DNA from: JADKAV01 sp963732355
GTDB lineage: Bacteria > Actinomycetota > Actinomycetes > S36-B12 > UBA10799
Reading direction: 5' to 3'
Assembly (NCBI GenBank): GCA_963732355.1
Contig: CAVSZD010000010.1
Location: forward strand, 62,001-126,000
Length of the DNA: 64,000 nucleotides
Below, piece after piece: positions 17,319-26,187 of this stretch. The translations under genes were made by a program, and so were the position numbers. Position 1 is the stretch's first letter. Each line of letters opens with the position of its first letter. Under the pieces are notes generated by a model, which did no database searches, was not told the origin of the DNA, and was given only the letters and a program-made list of their open reading frames with translations.

Positions 17319-17669
17319 ATGACCATCAACACCCAGACCCAGCAGCGGGTCGTTTCCGCAGCGCAGGCGGCACTGGATACCAAAGCCCAAGATGTCTGCG
17401 CCCTTGACGTCAGCGAGCACTTGGCCCTGACCGACGCCTTCCTGATCTGCAGCGGGACCAGCGAACGGCAGGTCGACGGGATCGTCGACGCCATCGAACG
17501 CAACGCGCAGGAGCGCCCGGTGCGCCGCGAGGGCCGGGGCAAAGGCCGGTGGGTCCTGCTGGATTTCGGCGACTTTGTGGTTCATGTCCAGCACAGTGAG
17601 GAGCGGGCGTTCTACGATCTCGAACGCTTGTGGAAGGACTGCCCGCGGATCGAGATCCCCGATGCTTGA
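17319..17669 (+). CDS. rsfS: Ribosomal silencing factor RsfS
   Basis: 116 residues. Binds L14 and blocks joining of ribosomal subunits during starvation. Family features: DVCALDVSEHLALTDAFLIC, then RREGRGKGRWVLLDFGDFVVHV and FYDLERLW. ATG 17319 has GGAG nine bases upstream. It overlaps the next gene by 8 bases. The nadD-rsfS link is conserved across bacteria. Confidence 0.95.
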   Translation: MTINTQTQQRVVSAAQAALDTKAQDVCALDVSEHLALTDAFLICSGTSERQVDGIVDAIERNAQERPVRREGRGKGRWVLLDFGDFVVHVQHSEERAFYDLERLWKDCPRIEIPDA

Positions 17670-18312
17670 GCAACGACGGCGCCTGGTCCTGTGGCGCCAC
17701 GGCCGGACAGCCTGGAACGTCGAACACCGCTTCCAGGGCCAGACCGACGTGCAACTCGATGCAGTAGGGGTTAAGCAGGCCGAGGCCGCGGCAGGACTGC
17801 TTGTGGCATTGCGACCACAGGTGATCGTCAGCAGCGACTTGTCACGTGCCTACGACACCGCGTCGGCGCTTGCTGTGCGCTGCGGCCTGCCGGTGTCCAC
17901 GGACGTCCGGCTGCGTGAGACCAATGGCGGGGCATGGGAGGGGATGCGGCGCGAGGAGCTGCTGCGTGATCACGGCCCCGAGTATCAGCAGTGGTTGGCT
18001 GGGCGTCACATCCGTCCAGGTGGGGACGGTGAGGACCGCCTCGAGGTGGGTGCCCGGGTGGTCGCTGCCATCGCCGAGGTGCTCAAGAGCACTGACCCGG
18101 GGCGCACGGCCGTCGTGGTCACGCACGGAGGGGCCGCCCGGGCGGTGCTCGCGCCGCTGTTGAACCGTCCCTTCGAGCAGATCAGCTTCCTGGGCGTGAT
18201 GCGCAATGCCGCGTGGAGTGTTCTGCTCGAGAACGATTCCCAGGAAGATCCGTGGCAGTTGCTGGAGTACAACGCCCGCTCCTTGCCGGAGCCAGCCGAA
18301 ATGGACGACTGA
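17662..18312 (+). CDS. gpgP: Histidine phosphatase, GpgP-like (glucosyl-3-phosphoglycerate phosphatase)
   Basis: 216 residues, phosphoglycerate-mutase fold. The catalytic block RLVLWRHGRTAWN places the phospho-accepting histidine at H13; VVVTHGGAARAVL carries the second histidine. In M. tuberculosis the same position next to rsfS is Rv2419c, GpgP, which dephosphorylates glucosyl-3-phosphoglycerate in methylglucose lipopolysaccharide synthesis. The OctT-like gene nearby supports that role here. A general phosphatase cannot be excluded. ATG 17662 lies inside the rsfS end. Confidence 0.75.
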   Translation: MLEQRRRLVLWRHGRTAWNVEHRFQGQTDVQLDAVGVKQAEAAAGLLVALRPQVIVSSDLSRAYDTASALAVRCGLPVSTDVRLRETNGGAWEGMRREELLRDHGPEYQQWLAGRHIRPGGDGEDRLEVGARVVAAIAEVLKSTDPGRTAVVVTHGGAARAVLAPLLNRPFEQISFLGVMRNAAWSVLLENDSQEDPWQLLEYNARSLPEPAEMDD

Positions 18313-18339
18313 GCCCAGGCTTGGGCCGCTTGGCTCAGA

Positions 18340-18768
18340 TCAGCTGCTGATGTAGGCCTGGAGGGCGTCGCGCTCGGTCTCCAGTTCGGCGAAGCGGGCC
18401 TTGACGATGTCCCCGATGCTCACGATGCCGATCATCTGGTCATCCTCCATGACGGGGATGTGCCGCACCCGGCGCTCGGTCATCAGGCCCATCAGCTCAC
18501 CGGTTCTGGCGTCGGGTCCGCACGTGACGACCACCTCGGTCATGATCGAGGCGACACTCTGGTTAAGCGCGGCCGCCCCAGCGCCGTGACAGGCCCGCGC
18601 GACGTCGCGCTCGGACACGATCCCGACCAGTCGGCCCTCCGGATCGGCGACCACAACCGCACCGATGCCGTGTTCGGCCAGCACTGCCAGCAGCGCGGTG
18701 ACGTCGGCGTCCGGGGACACCGTGGCCACAAAATCGCCCTTGTTCTTCAAGATGCTCGAGATCTTCAT
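18340..18768 (-). CDS. CBS-domain pair protein
   Basis: 142 residues, two CBS domains (about 10-60 and 75-125) and nothing else; SERDVARA and PVMEDDQMIGIVSIGDIVK are typical. Such proteins bind adenine nucleotides and regulate partners. It stands alone on the minus strand, with AAAGGG upstream of its ATG as ribosome site. No partner is evident. Confidence 0.9.
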   Translation of the reverse strand: MKISSILKNKGDFVATVSPDADVTALLAVLAEHGIGAVVVADPEGRLVGIVSERDVARACHGAGAAALNQSVASIMTEVVVTCGPDARTGELMGLMTERRVRHIPVMEDDQMIGIVSIGDIVKARFAELETERDALQAYISS

Positions 18769-18854
18769 GTGGGAACCCTTTCGACCTGTCCCCCATGGTG
18801 GCCTGAAACGGGGTCCGCTGTCACCTGCCGTGCTCGAATGTCGCGCGCGTCCGG

Positions 18855-18860
18855 TACAGT
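18855..18860 (+). promoter_or_regulatory. -10 box of the tRNA-Ala gene
   Basis: TACAGT lies 12 bases before the first tRNA base, the right distance for a short 5' leader. No clear -35 box was found. Confidence 0.4.
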
Positions 18861-18872
18861 TGGTGGCGTCGC

Positions 18873-18945
18873 GGGGCTATAGCTCAGCTGGTAGAGCACT
18901 TGCCTGGCAGGCAAGGGGTCTGGGGTTCGAGTCCCCATAGCTCCA
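18873..18945 (+). tRNA. tRNA-Ala, anticodon GGC
   Basis: 73 bases fold into a full cloverleaf: acceptor GGGGCTA with TAGCTCC (one G-U pair), D arm GCTC/GAGC, anticodon stem CTTGC/GCAAG with loop CTGGCAG giving anticodon GGC, and T arm TGGGG-TTCGAGT-CCCCA. The discriminator is A. The 3' CCA is not encoded. Confidence 0.97.
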
Positions 18946-18954
18946 CTCCCGTGA

Positions 18955-18998
18955 AACCCCCTGGTCGGACAGAAATCTGACCAGGGGGTTCTGCTTTG
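18955..18998 (+). terminator. Terminator after tRNA-Ala
   Basis: AACCCCCTGGTC (18955-18966) pairs perfectly with GACCAGGGGGTT (18979-18990) over 12 bp, loop 12, followed by a T-rich TTCTGCTTTG. This is a strong intrinsic terminator. Confidence 0.85.
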
Positions 18999-19037
18999 TT
19001 CGGGCCGAGCCCTCGAGCAGCGCACGCCCCGCAGCCG

Positions 19038-19043
19038 GATAAT
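19038..19043 (+). promoter_or_regulatory. -10-like box before the peroxiredoxin gene
   Basis: GATAAT lies nine bases before ATG 19053 with no ribosome site between, giving a leader of at most a few bases. Confidence 0.35.
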
Positions 19044-19052
19044 CTACGCAGC

Positions 19053-19508
19053 ATGAGCCTCGTCGGTAACCCCGCCCCGGAATTCGACCTCCCCAGCACC
19101 AGCGGCGCCAACATCAGTCTGGCCTCGTTGCGTGGAAACAAGGTCGTCCTGCAGTTCTTCCCCTTCGCGTTCACCGGCATCTGCACCGGCGAACTGTGCG
19201 ACCTGCGTGACCGTTCATTCGAGTTTGAGACCGCCGACGCCACGGTGCTCGGCATCTCGTGTGACAGCCGCGCCACCCTGAGCGCGTTCGCCTCGGCTGA
19301 GGGCCTGACCATGCCGCTGCTCAGTGACTTCTGGCCGCACGGGCGTACCGCGCAGGCCTACGGCGTATTCCTGGACAAGGTAGGGGCAGCCAACCGCGGG
19401 ACCTTCGTGATCGACCGCGACGGGATCGTGCGCTGGTCGGTGGTGACCGAGCTCGGTGTCGCCCGCCAGACCGCTGACATCGTGAAGGCACTGGCCGAGA
19501 TCGGGTGA
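19053..19508 (+). CDS. AhpE-like peroxiredoxin
   Basis: 151 residues, AhpC/TSA thioredoxin fold, reducing peroxides through a cysteine thiol. The active-site motif PFAFTGIC places the peroxidatic cysteine at C44; C49 follows in TGELC. The TGICTGEL context resembles M. tuberculosis AhpE. C49 could act as a resolving cysteine, which AhpE lacks, so the mechanism may differ. The start at ATG 19053 gives the family N-terminus SLVGNPAPEFDLPS. The next gene overlaps by 4 bases. Confidence 0.9.
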   Translation: MSLVGNPAPEFDLPSTSGANISLASLRGNKVVLQFFPFAFTGICTGELCDLRDRSFEFETADATVLGISCDSRATLSAFASAEGLTMPLLSDFWPHGRTAQAYGVFLDKVGAANRGTFVIDRDGIVRWSVVTELGVARQTADIVKALAEIG

Positions 19509-20200
19509 AACTGCTGGTCCTGGGCGACTCCCTGACCTTCCACGGTCCCGATCGGGCGCATCCGCCCAGCGACCCGAGGCTGTGGCCCAACATCGCGGGG
19601 ACTTCCGACGTGGCTGCCGGGGTCGGTTGGACTGCCCGTGATGCCTGGTGGGCGTTGACCCGCGATCCGGTCATCTGGGGGGAGTACCTGCCGCGAGCGC
19701 AGGCGCTGGTGATCGCGGTGGGAGGCATGGACGCCCTACCGGCAGCGGTGCCCACGTACCTTCGGCAAGGCATCGCGTACGTGCGTCCGGGCTGGATGCG
19801 TCGACGTGTGCGCAGCGCCTACCTGAACGCTTCTCCCCACATCATTCGCACGCTGCAGGGTCCCTTGCGCCAATTGCCTCAGAAGGCAACCGACCACTAC
19901 CTGTCCCGCATCGTCCAGGCCGTCCGGACCTGGCACCCGGAGTTACCGATCCTGATCCTGACGCCACCCCCGCACCGGGCGGCCCTGTACCCGACCCAGC
20001 GCTTCTACGCCGACTCGGTGGCGGCGTGCCATGCCTGGGGAGCCCGCACGGACGTCACAGTCGTTGACATCAGCGATGTCGTGCAGCAGGGCTTGGACGG
20101 CGGGACCCACAACCCGGACGGAATGCACTGGGGATGGGTGACCCATGCCGACGTGGGTGGGATGGTCGGCGAGGCGACGCGCAGCGCCTCGATACCCTAG
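19505..20200 (+). CDS. octT: SGNH-fold acyltransferase, OctT-like (diglucosylglycerate octanoyltransferase)
   Basis: 231 residues with an SGNH/GDSL hydrolase fold: nucleophile S9 in GDSLTFHGP, then DPRLWPNI, GVGWTARDAWWA, GGMDALP, and D205-x-x-H208 near the end. This motif series matches mycobacterial Rv2418c (OctT), which octanoylates diglucosylglycerate, a primer of methylglucose lipopolysaccharides. In M. tuberculosis it sits between gpgP and degV, close to the order seen here. GTG start at 19505 overlaps the peroxiredoxin stop (GTGA). A generic esterase is the alternative. Confidence 0.72.
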   Translation: MKLLVLGDSLTFHGPDRAHPPSDPRLWPNIAGTSDVAAGVGWTARDAWWALTRDPVIWGEYLPRAQALVIAVGGMDALPAAVPTYLRQGIAYVRPGWMRRRVRSAYLNASPHIIRTLQGPLRQLPQKATDHYLSRIVQAVRTWHPELPILILTPPPHRAALYPTQRFYADSVAACHAWGARTDVTVVDISDVVQQGLDGGTHNPDGMHWGWVTHADVGGMVGEATRSASIP

Positions 20201-20225
20201 AAGGCAATCCCCTGAAAGGACTTCC

Positions 20226-22685
20226 ATGTCGGAACCGGTCGAGTATGACGTCGAGGCCATCCAGGACCGATGGCTACCGGTCTGGGATCAACTGGCCCCC
20301 TTCCGTTCCGGCGACCCCGACGACCCTCGGCCGCGCAAATACGTGCTGGACATGTTCCCGTACCCCAGCGGCGATCTGCACATGGGTCACGCCGAGGCGT
20401 ACGCCCTCGGGGACGTGATCGCCCGGTACTGGGTCCAGCAGGGGTTCAATGTCATGCACCCGATCGGCTGGGACGCTTTCGGGCTACCTGCGGAGAACGC
20501 GGCCATCCGTCGCGGGGTCAATCCCAAGACCTGGACCTACGAGAACATCGCCCAGCAGCGCGAATCCATGCGCAGGTATGCATGCTCGTTCGACTGGGAC
20601 CGCACGCTCAACACCTGCGACCCGCAGTACTACCACTGGAACCAGTGGTTGTTCCTGAAACTCTTCGAACGGGGACTGGCCTATCGCAAAGCCAGCCAGG
20701 TCAACTGGTGTCCCAACGACCAGACCGTGTTGGCCAATGAGCAAGTGGTGAATGGTAAGTGTGAGCGCTGCGACGCGGTGGTCACGAAGAAGAAGCTCAC
20801 CCAGTGGTACTTCCGGATCACCGACTACGCCGACCGACTGCTTGACGACATGGCGCAGTTGCAGGGCACGTGGCCGGACAAGGTCCTGACGATGCAGCGC
20901 AACTGGATCGGCCGATCCACCGGCGCCGAGGTCGAGTTCGAGATCGAGGGCAGGACGCCGGTCACGGTCTACACGACACGACCCGACACCCTTTACGGCG
21001 CCACGTTCTTCGTGGTGGCCGTGGACTCGGACCTCGCGGCTGAGCTGGCTGAAGGATCCGGGGTTGAAGAGCAGTTCCAGGACTACCTGGCGCAGGTGCG
21101 CACCGTCTCGGAGATCGACCGGATGTCCGCTGAGCGACCCAAGACCGGTGTGTTCCTCAACCGGTACGCGATCAACCCCGTCAACGGGGACCGGTTGCCG
21201 ATTTTCGCCTCCGACTACGTGCTGGCCGACTACGGCACGGGGGCGATCATGGCGGTGCCCGCCCACGATCAGCGCGACCTCGACTTCGCCCGTGCCTTCG
21301 ACCTGCCCGTGCGCGCCGTCGTGGCCTCCGAGGAAGACCCTGCGGTGACCTGGGTCGCGACTGGCGATGACGGTGCTCACGTGAATTCCGGGCCGTTGGA
21401 CGGGCTGAACACCCCTGACGCTGTGGCCAAGGTCATCGAGTTGCTGGCTACCGACGGCAAGGCCCGTGCTGCTGTGAACTACCGGTTGCGCGACTGGTTG
21501 ATCTCCCGGCAGCGCTATTGGGGTACGCCGATCCCGATCGTGCACTGCCCGACGTGTGGTGAGGTACCCGTCCCAGAGGATCAACTGCCGGTTCAACTGC
21601 CCGAACCCGAAGGGCTGGATCTGCAGCCGAAGGGAACGTCCCCGCTGGGGGCGGCCGAAGAGTGGGTGAACGTGAATTGCCCGCGCTGCAACGGCCCTGC
21701 CAAGCGTGACACCGACACCATGGACACTTTCGTGGACTCGTCCTGGTACTTCCTGCGCTACCTGGATCCGAATCGCTCGGATGCGCCGTTCGATCCCGAA
21801 GAGGCGCGCAAGTGGCTACCCGTCGACCAGTACGTGGGTGGCGTGACGCATGCCATCCTGCATCTGCTGTATTCGAGGTTCTTCACCAAGGTGCTGCACG
21901 ACATGGGCATGGTGGACTTCACCGAGCCGTTCAGCAGTTTGCTCAACCAGGGCATGGTCGTCATGGACGGCTCGGCGATGAGCAAATCCCGCGGCAATCT
22001 GGTGCGCCTGTCCGAGGAGTTGGGCCGCCACGGCGTCGATGCCGTTCGCTTGACGATGGTGTTCGCCGGCCCGCCCGAGGACGACATCGACTGGTCGGAT
22101 GTCTCACCGTCGGCCAGCGTCCGCTTCCTGACACGGGCATGGCGGCTCAGCGGTGACGTCACGAGCGACCCGGGTGTCGACCCCGCCACCGGTGACGAGG
22201 CGCTGCGCAGGGTGATCCACCGTCTGATCCACGAGTCGCAGATCGCTGTCGAGTCCTTCCGCTTCAATGTTGCGGTGGCCAAGGTCATGGAGATGGTGAA
22301 CGCCACGCGCAAAGCCATCGACTCCGGACCCGGGCCGTCCGACCCCGCTGTGCGTGAAGCCGTTGAGGCCGTCGCCATCGTCCTGTCCCTGGTCGCGCCC
22401 TACACGGCCGAGGACATGTGGGCACGCCTGGGCAATGAGCCGTGTGTCGCCAGAGCCGGCTGGCCGGTGGTCGATCCCGAGCTGGTCAAGGCCCAGACCG
22501 TCACATGTGTCGTGCAGATCGCGGGCAAGGTCAAGGCCCGGCTCGAGGTGGATCCGCAGATCACCGACGCTGAACTCGAGACCGCAGCGATGGCCGATAC
22601 GGCGATCGTGGCTGCCCTGGCAGGGGTACAACCCCGACGTGTGATCGTGCGGGCGCCCAAACTGGTGAACATTGTCCCGGGCTGA
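20226..22685 (+). CDS. leuS: Leucyl-tRNA synthetase
   Basis: 819 residues, class Ia synthetase. The HIGH motif reads HMGH (H52-H55) and the KMSKS loop reads AMSKS (584-588), a substitution of the first lysine. The editing (CP1) domain lies between, with zinc-like cysteine pairs CPTCGE and CPRCNG. ATG 20226 has GAAAGGA as ribosome site; an open frame upstream overlaps octT and is not family-like. A TACCCT hexamer just upstream may be its -10 box. Confidence 0.97.
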   Translation: MSEPVEYDVEAIQDRWLPVWDQLAPFRSGDPDDPRPRKYVLDMFPYPSGDLHMGHAEAYALGDVIARYWVQQGFNVMHPIGWDAFGLPAENAAIRRGVNPKTWTYENIAQQRESMRRYACSFDWDRTLNTCDPQYYHWNQWLFLKLFERGLAYRKASQVNWCPNDQTVLANEQVVNGKCERCDAVVTKKKLTQWYFRITDYADRLLDDMAQLQGTWPDKVLTMQRNWIGRSTGAEVEFEIEGRTPVTVYTTRPDTLYGATFFVVAVDSDLAAELAEGSGVEEQFQDYLAQVRTVSEIDRMSAERPKTGVFLNRYAINPVNGDRLPIFASDYVLADYGTGAIMAVPAHDQRDLDFARAFDLPVRAVVASEEDPAVTWVATGDDGAHVNSGPLDGLNTPDAVAKVIELLATDGKARAAVNYRLRDWLISRQRYWGTPIPIVHCPTCGEVPVPEDQLPVQLPEPEGLDLQPKGTSPLGAAEEWVNVNCPRCNGPAKRDTDTMDTFVDSSWYFLRYLDPNRSDAPFDPEEARKWLPVDQYVGGVTHAILHLLYSRFFTKVLHDMGMVDFTEPFSSLLNQGMVVMDGSAMSKSRGNLVRLSEELGRHGVDAVRLTMVFAGPPEDDIDWSDVSPSASVRFLTRAWRLSGDVTSDPGVDPATGDEALRRVIHRLIHESQIAVESFRFNVAVAKVMEMVNATRKAIDSGPGPSDPAVREAVEAVAIVLSLVAPYTAEDMWARLGNEPCVARAGWPVVDPELVKAQTVTCVVQIAGKVKARLEVDPQITDAELETAAMADTAIVAALAGVQPRRVIVRAPKLVNIVPG

Positions 22686-22725
22686 TTCCACGGACATCAC
22701 GGCGCTTGTGGGGTAAGCATTGACC

Positions 22726-23562
22726 ATGCCGTCCGTCACCGTTGTCACCGATAGCACCGCCTGCCTGACCGACGAACTCCTTGTTGGTTCTGGCGTTCGC
22801 GTTGTGCCCATCCATGTCCTGGTGGACGGGCACACATACCTCGACGGTGTGGACATCACCTCCTCCGAGGTGGCGGCGGCGTTGTCGGACTTCAAGAGCG
22901 TGTCGACCTCCAAACCGACGCCGCAGCAGTTCCTCGACACCTATACGTCCGCGGCCCAAGACGGTGCGGACGCCATCGTCAGCGTCCATCTGTCATCGGC
23001 TCTGAGCGGCACCTACGACTCCGCGCGGCTGGCAGCACGCGATGCCCCGGTGCCCGTGACGGTCGTGGACAGCCGGACCATCGCCATGGGGTTGGGGTTC
23101 GCCGCGCTGGCCGCCGGTCGCAACGCCACCGACGGCGGTTCGGCGCAGGAGGTCGCGCAAACCGCCCGTCGGACTGCCGATGGCAGCAGCGTGCTGTTCT
23201 ACGTGGACACCCTCGAATTCCTGCGACGCGGTGGACGCATCGGGAAGGCGTCGGCCCTGCTTGGCAGCGCGTTGCGAGTCAAGCCCATCTTGCACATGGT
23301 CAACGGCGAGGTGGCGCCCTTGGAGAAGGCCCGAACGGCCAACCGGGCATTGGCACGGCTTGCCGAACTTACTGTTGAGGCTGCGGGTGGCAGGTCGGTA
23401 GAAGTCGCCGTGCAACACCTCGACGCGCGTGCCCGAGCAGAGGCAACCGCGGCATCCCTTGAAGCCACCCTCGGGATCGAGCCGGTGATCTGCGAGGTAG
23501 GTGCGGTCATGGGTGTGCACGTCGGGCCGGGGATGGTGGCAGTGGCGGTGTCACCGACATGA
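22726..23562 (+). CDS. degV: DegV family fatty-acid-binding protein
   Basis: 278 residues. DegV/FakB proteins bind a fatty acid and present it to a kinase for phospholipid synthesis. Signatures: VTVVTDSTACLTDEL at the start, SSALSGTYDSARLA, DSRTIAMGLGF, and RRGGRIGKASALLGSALRVK (part of a family motif). It overlaps plsY by 4 bases, which fits a link to acyl-phosphate use. No FakA kinase is in the window. Confidence 0.92.
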   Translation: MPSVTVVTDSTACLTDELLVGSGVRVVPIHVLVDGHTYLDGVDITSSEVAAALSDFKSVSTSKPTPQQFLDTYTSAAQDGADAIVSVHLSSALSGTYDSARLAARDAPVPVTVVDSRTIAMGLGFAALAAGRNATDGGSAQEVAQTARRTADGSSVLFYVDTLEFLRRGGRIGKASALLGSALRVKPILHMVNGEVAPLEKARTANRALARLAELTVEAAGGRSVEVAVQHLDARARAEATAASLEATLGIEPVICEVGAVMGVHVGPGMVAVAVSPT

Positions 23563-24131
23563 TCTACCTGCTCGCGGCCGTGGTCGGGTACGCGATCGGC
23601 GCCATCAACCCAGCCGCGATCATCGCGCGGGTCAAGGGCGTCGACTACCGCTCGGTGGGATCCGGCAACCCGGGTGCCACCAACATCGGCCGCGCGTTGG
23701 GCAAGAAGACGGGCATTCTCGTCGGCGTCCTGGATGTCCTCAAGGGTTTCGTTCCCGCCATCGCCTTCCGCTACTACACAGGCGAACTCGGGGTGGCCGA
23801 AGTAGCGGGTTTTGCGGCAATTCTGGGTCATGTGACCAGTCCGTTCCTGCGGGGTCGCGGGGGGAAGGGCGTGGCCACGTCGGGCGGCGCGATCCTGGCG
23901 ATCGAACCATTGTGGTTGGTTCCCGTGCTGATCGTGTTCGGTGTGATCTTCAAACTCAGTGGGCGTATGGGCATCGCCAGTGTGAGCGCCGGTCTCACAC
24001 TGATCCCGGCCTCCCTCATCTGGCACCAGGAGAACAGCGAGATCATCTTCGCCGTGGCAATGGCCGCGCTTGTGGTCTTCCGTCATCAGAGCAACATCCG
24101 GGCTGCCCTGGCCGCGCGCCTCAACCCCTAG
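23559..24131 (+). CDS. plsY: Glycerol-3-phosphate acyltransferase PlsY
   Basis: 190 residues, about five membrane segments. Transfers acyl from acyl-phosphate to glycerol-3-phosphate, the first step of phosphatidic acid synthesis. The three PlsY motifs are visible: GSGNPGATN, HVTSPFLRGRGGKGVAT (partial) and a C-terminal variant reading FRHQSNI. ATG overlaps the degV stop (ATGA), so acyl binding and acyl transfer are coupled genetically. Confidence 0.94.
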   Translation: MIYLLAAVVGYAIGAINPAAIIARVKGVDYRSVGSGNPGATNIGRALGKKTGILVGVLDVLKGFVPAIAFRYYTGELGVAEVAGFAAILGHVTSPFLRGRGGKGVATSGGAILAIEPLWLVPVLIVFGVIFKLSGRMGIASVSAGLTLIPASLIWHQENSEIIFAVAMAALVVFRHQSNIRAALAARLNP

Positions 24132-24197
24132 GGTGAGGTCATTTCCTCGACGACAGTCCTACTGACCGCCAGATTTCATTGTTGGGAGCAGAACAAC

Positions 24198-25418
24198 TCA
24201 GCACCGCAGTGGTGCCCAGGCAGTGGGGTTGATCTGAGGGACACCGTGCGGGTCGACGGTGATGGTGTAACGCCCATGGTGCAGGTCGTGGTGACAGCGG
24301 CTGCACAAAAGGGCCATGTTCGACAGATCAGTGGTCCCGCCGTTCTTCCACTGGACGATGTGATGGGCCTCGCAGAACCGAGGGGAGCGCCCACACCGGA
24401 TGCACCCGCGGTCGCGGGCGATCAGCGCGGCCCATTGTGCGGCTGTGGCGCGACGCTTGCTGCGCCCCAGTGCCAGGGGCACGAACACCCCGTCGCGGTG
24501 CACCCCGAAGATGACGCTGGCGATGGTCGCGCAGGCCATCAGATCCAGGCTGGCGGGTCCGATCGGCGTTCCGTCATCGAGAACTGCGGGGCTACCTTCC
24601 GGAAGGTTCTCGACGTCCACAAGGACGGACAACTGCGAGACACCCAGCGGTGCCCTGTTGGCCATGGCGGCGGCCGCGATGTCGACCAGGGCGTCGACGC
24701 GGCGCTGCCGGATGTCTCTCGGGTCACCCGGTACCGGCTGGCTGGTGAACGCCTCGAGTGCGCGCTGCAGGCGCCGCCCACCGATGCTGTCCAGCAGCGC
24801 GTCGAGGTGGAAGGTCCCGTTGGGGTTCTCAGTGAGGGTGGCGCCGCGCTTGGCCCGCTGGCGCTCGACTGCGTCGTCCAGCGCCTCGGGCTGGGACTGT
24901 GCCACGAGCAGTTGTGTGAGGTTGGCCAGTTCTGCGGGCTCAACGTTCTCGGCCACTTGTACCAGGGCTGCCTCGAGACCGGCGGCGTCGTCGAGGCGGG
25001 GCATCGCATCCAGCAGAATCCGGACGTGCTGTTCACTGATCCGCCCCGCCTGCCATGCCGCCTCGATCTTCGGGGCCGTCCGCAAGGCATTGGCCATGTT
25101 CACGATGCCTGAGCCCGTCCGCGGGTTGAGCCCCGTGGCGGCGGCCACCAGCATGCCGGTGGTGCCGGCTCGCAGCACGCTCGCGTCGGCGTACTGGTCG
25201 CAGCAGCCCGCCACCAGGGTCAAGTAGGCCTCCAACCTGGTGCGCAGGGTGTGAACCGCCCGCAACGTCCCCACCCTCTCCTCGGCGCACTGTGTCTGCG
25301 GGTCGGGCAATGCGTCGACTAAGCCATTCATGTCATCGAGGATCTCAGGGTGTTCCGTTGGCAGTTCGCGGCTCAAGCGGATGCGGCGCAGGGCCGGCTT
25401 TGAGATCTCCAATGCCAC
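24198..25418 (-). CDS. DUF222/HNH endonuclease-domain protein (13E12-repeat type)
   Basis: About 406 residues from GTG 25418. The N-terminal two thirds is an alpha-helical DUF222 region; the C-terminus is an HNH nuclease domain (CIRCGRSPRFCEAHHIVQW, then LCSRCHHDLHHG) with two CxxC zinc knuckles and the HH core. These proteins are multi-copy in many actinobacteria and associated with mobile DNA, but function is unproven. The start is uncertain: the frame is open to 25547, and GTG 25418 is chosen because a G-run lies about nine bases upstream. It sits in the plsY-comEA gap, convergent with plsY. Confidence 0.85.
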   Translation of the reverse strand: MALEISKPALRRIRLSRELPTEHPEILDDMNGLVDALPDPQTQCAEERVGTLRAVHTLRTRLEAYLTLVAGCCDQYADASVLRAGTTGMLVAAATGLNPRTGSGIVNMANALRTAPKIEAAWQAGRISEQHVRILLDAMPRLDDAAGLEAALVQVAENVEPAELANLTQLLVAQSQPEALDDAVERQRAKRGATLTENPNGTFHLDALLDSIGGRRLQRALEAFTSQPVPGDPRDIRQRRVDALVDIAAAAMANRAPLGVSQLSVLVDVENLPEGSPAVLDDGTPIGPASLDLMACATIASVIFGVHRDGVFVPLALGRSKRRATAAQWAALIARDRGCIRCGRSPRFCEAHHIVQWKNGGTTDLSNMALLCSRCHHDLHHGRYTITVDPHGVPQINPTAWAPLRC

Positions 25419-25578
25419 CGCAAACACCCCCCGATCTGGATTCTTCAACTGGTCAAAGCATAGAACGCACGTATGACAAAACGGTTGCTCCGTTTCAACC
25501 TGTGGACAGGCGCGCAGTTGTCCACAGATCCGCCTCTGGCGGTCCAAGTGCGTCGCCTCCGCGGGTCACGATGCCTGC

Positions 25579-26187
25579 ATGGACAGGCTCAACCTTGACC
25601 GGCGAACGCTGGTGGTTCTCGCGGCGATCCTGGCTGGCGCGGTGGCGCTGACCTGGGTCTTCGCCTCCCGGCAGCCGACGACCCAACCTGCGCCTCTGGC
25701 TCCCGTGGCTGCTGCGTCGAACACTTCGCCTTCCCCAACACCAAGCACCTCTGCCGTGCCCGAAGTCGTGGTCGAGGTGGTCGGCAAAGTCCGCAATCCG
25801 GCGGTGATCACCTTGCCACGGGGTTCCCGCGTCCAAGATGCCCTCGAGGCCGTTGGTGGTGCCCGCGCAGGGGTCGACACCAGCGATCAGAACCTCGCCA
25901 GGGTGCTTGTAGATGGGGAGCAGATCAGGATCGGCCTGCAACCGGCCGTCGGTGCCCCGAGCGTCGGCAGTTCGCAGTCGCCGGGACAGATCGACATCAA
26001 CACCGCCTCGCTGGAGGCGTTGCAGGACATCCCGGGGGTGGGGCCGGTGCTCGCCCAACGAATCGTCACCTTCCGGGAACAGATCGGCGGCTTCACATCC
26101 GTCGAGCAGCTCACAGATGTGTCCGGGATCGGGGAGGCAACATTCGCGCAGATGAAACCGCTGGTGACCGTAGGCGCTGGTGGCTGA
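25579..26187 (+). CDS. comEA: ComEA-like DNA receptor protein
   Basis: 202 residues: a membrane anchor (about residues 11-29), a Pro/Ser/Thr linker, an SLBB domain (VVEVVGKVRNPAVITLPRG) and a C-terminal helix-hairpin-helix domain (IDINTASLEALQDIPGVGP). ComEA binds double-stranded DNA outside the membrane and passes it to ComEC. CACGAT ends six bases before the ATG, a possible leaderless -10 box. Confidence 0.93.
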   Translation: MDRLNLDRRTLVVLAAILAGAVALTWVFASRQPTTQPAPLAPVAAASNTSPSPTPSTSAVPEVVVEVVGKVRNPAVITLPRGSRVQDALEAVGGARAGVDTSDQNLARVLVDGEQIRIGLQPAVGAPSVGSSQSPGQIDINTASLEALQDIPGVGPVLAQRIVTFREQIGGFTSVEQLTDVSGIGEATFAQMKPLVTVGAGG

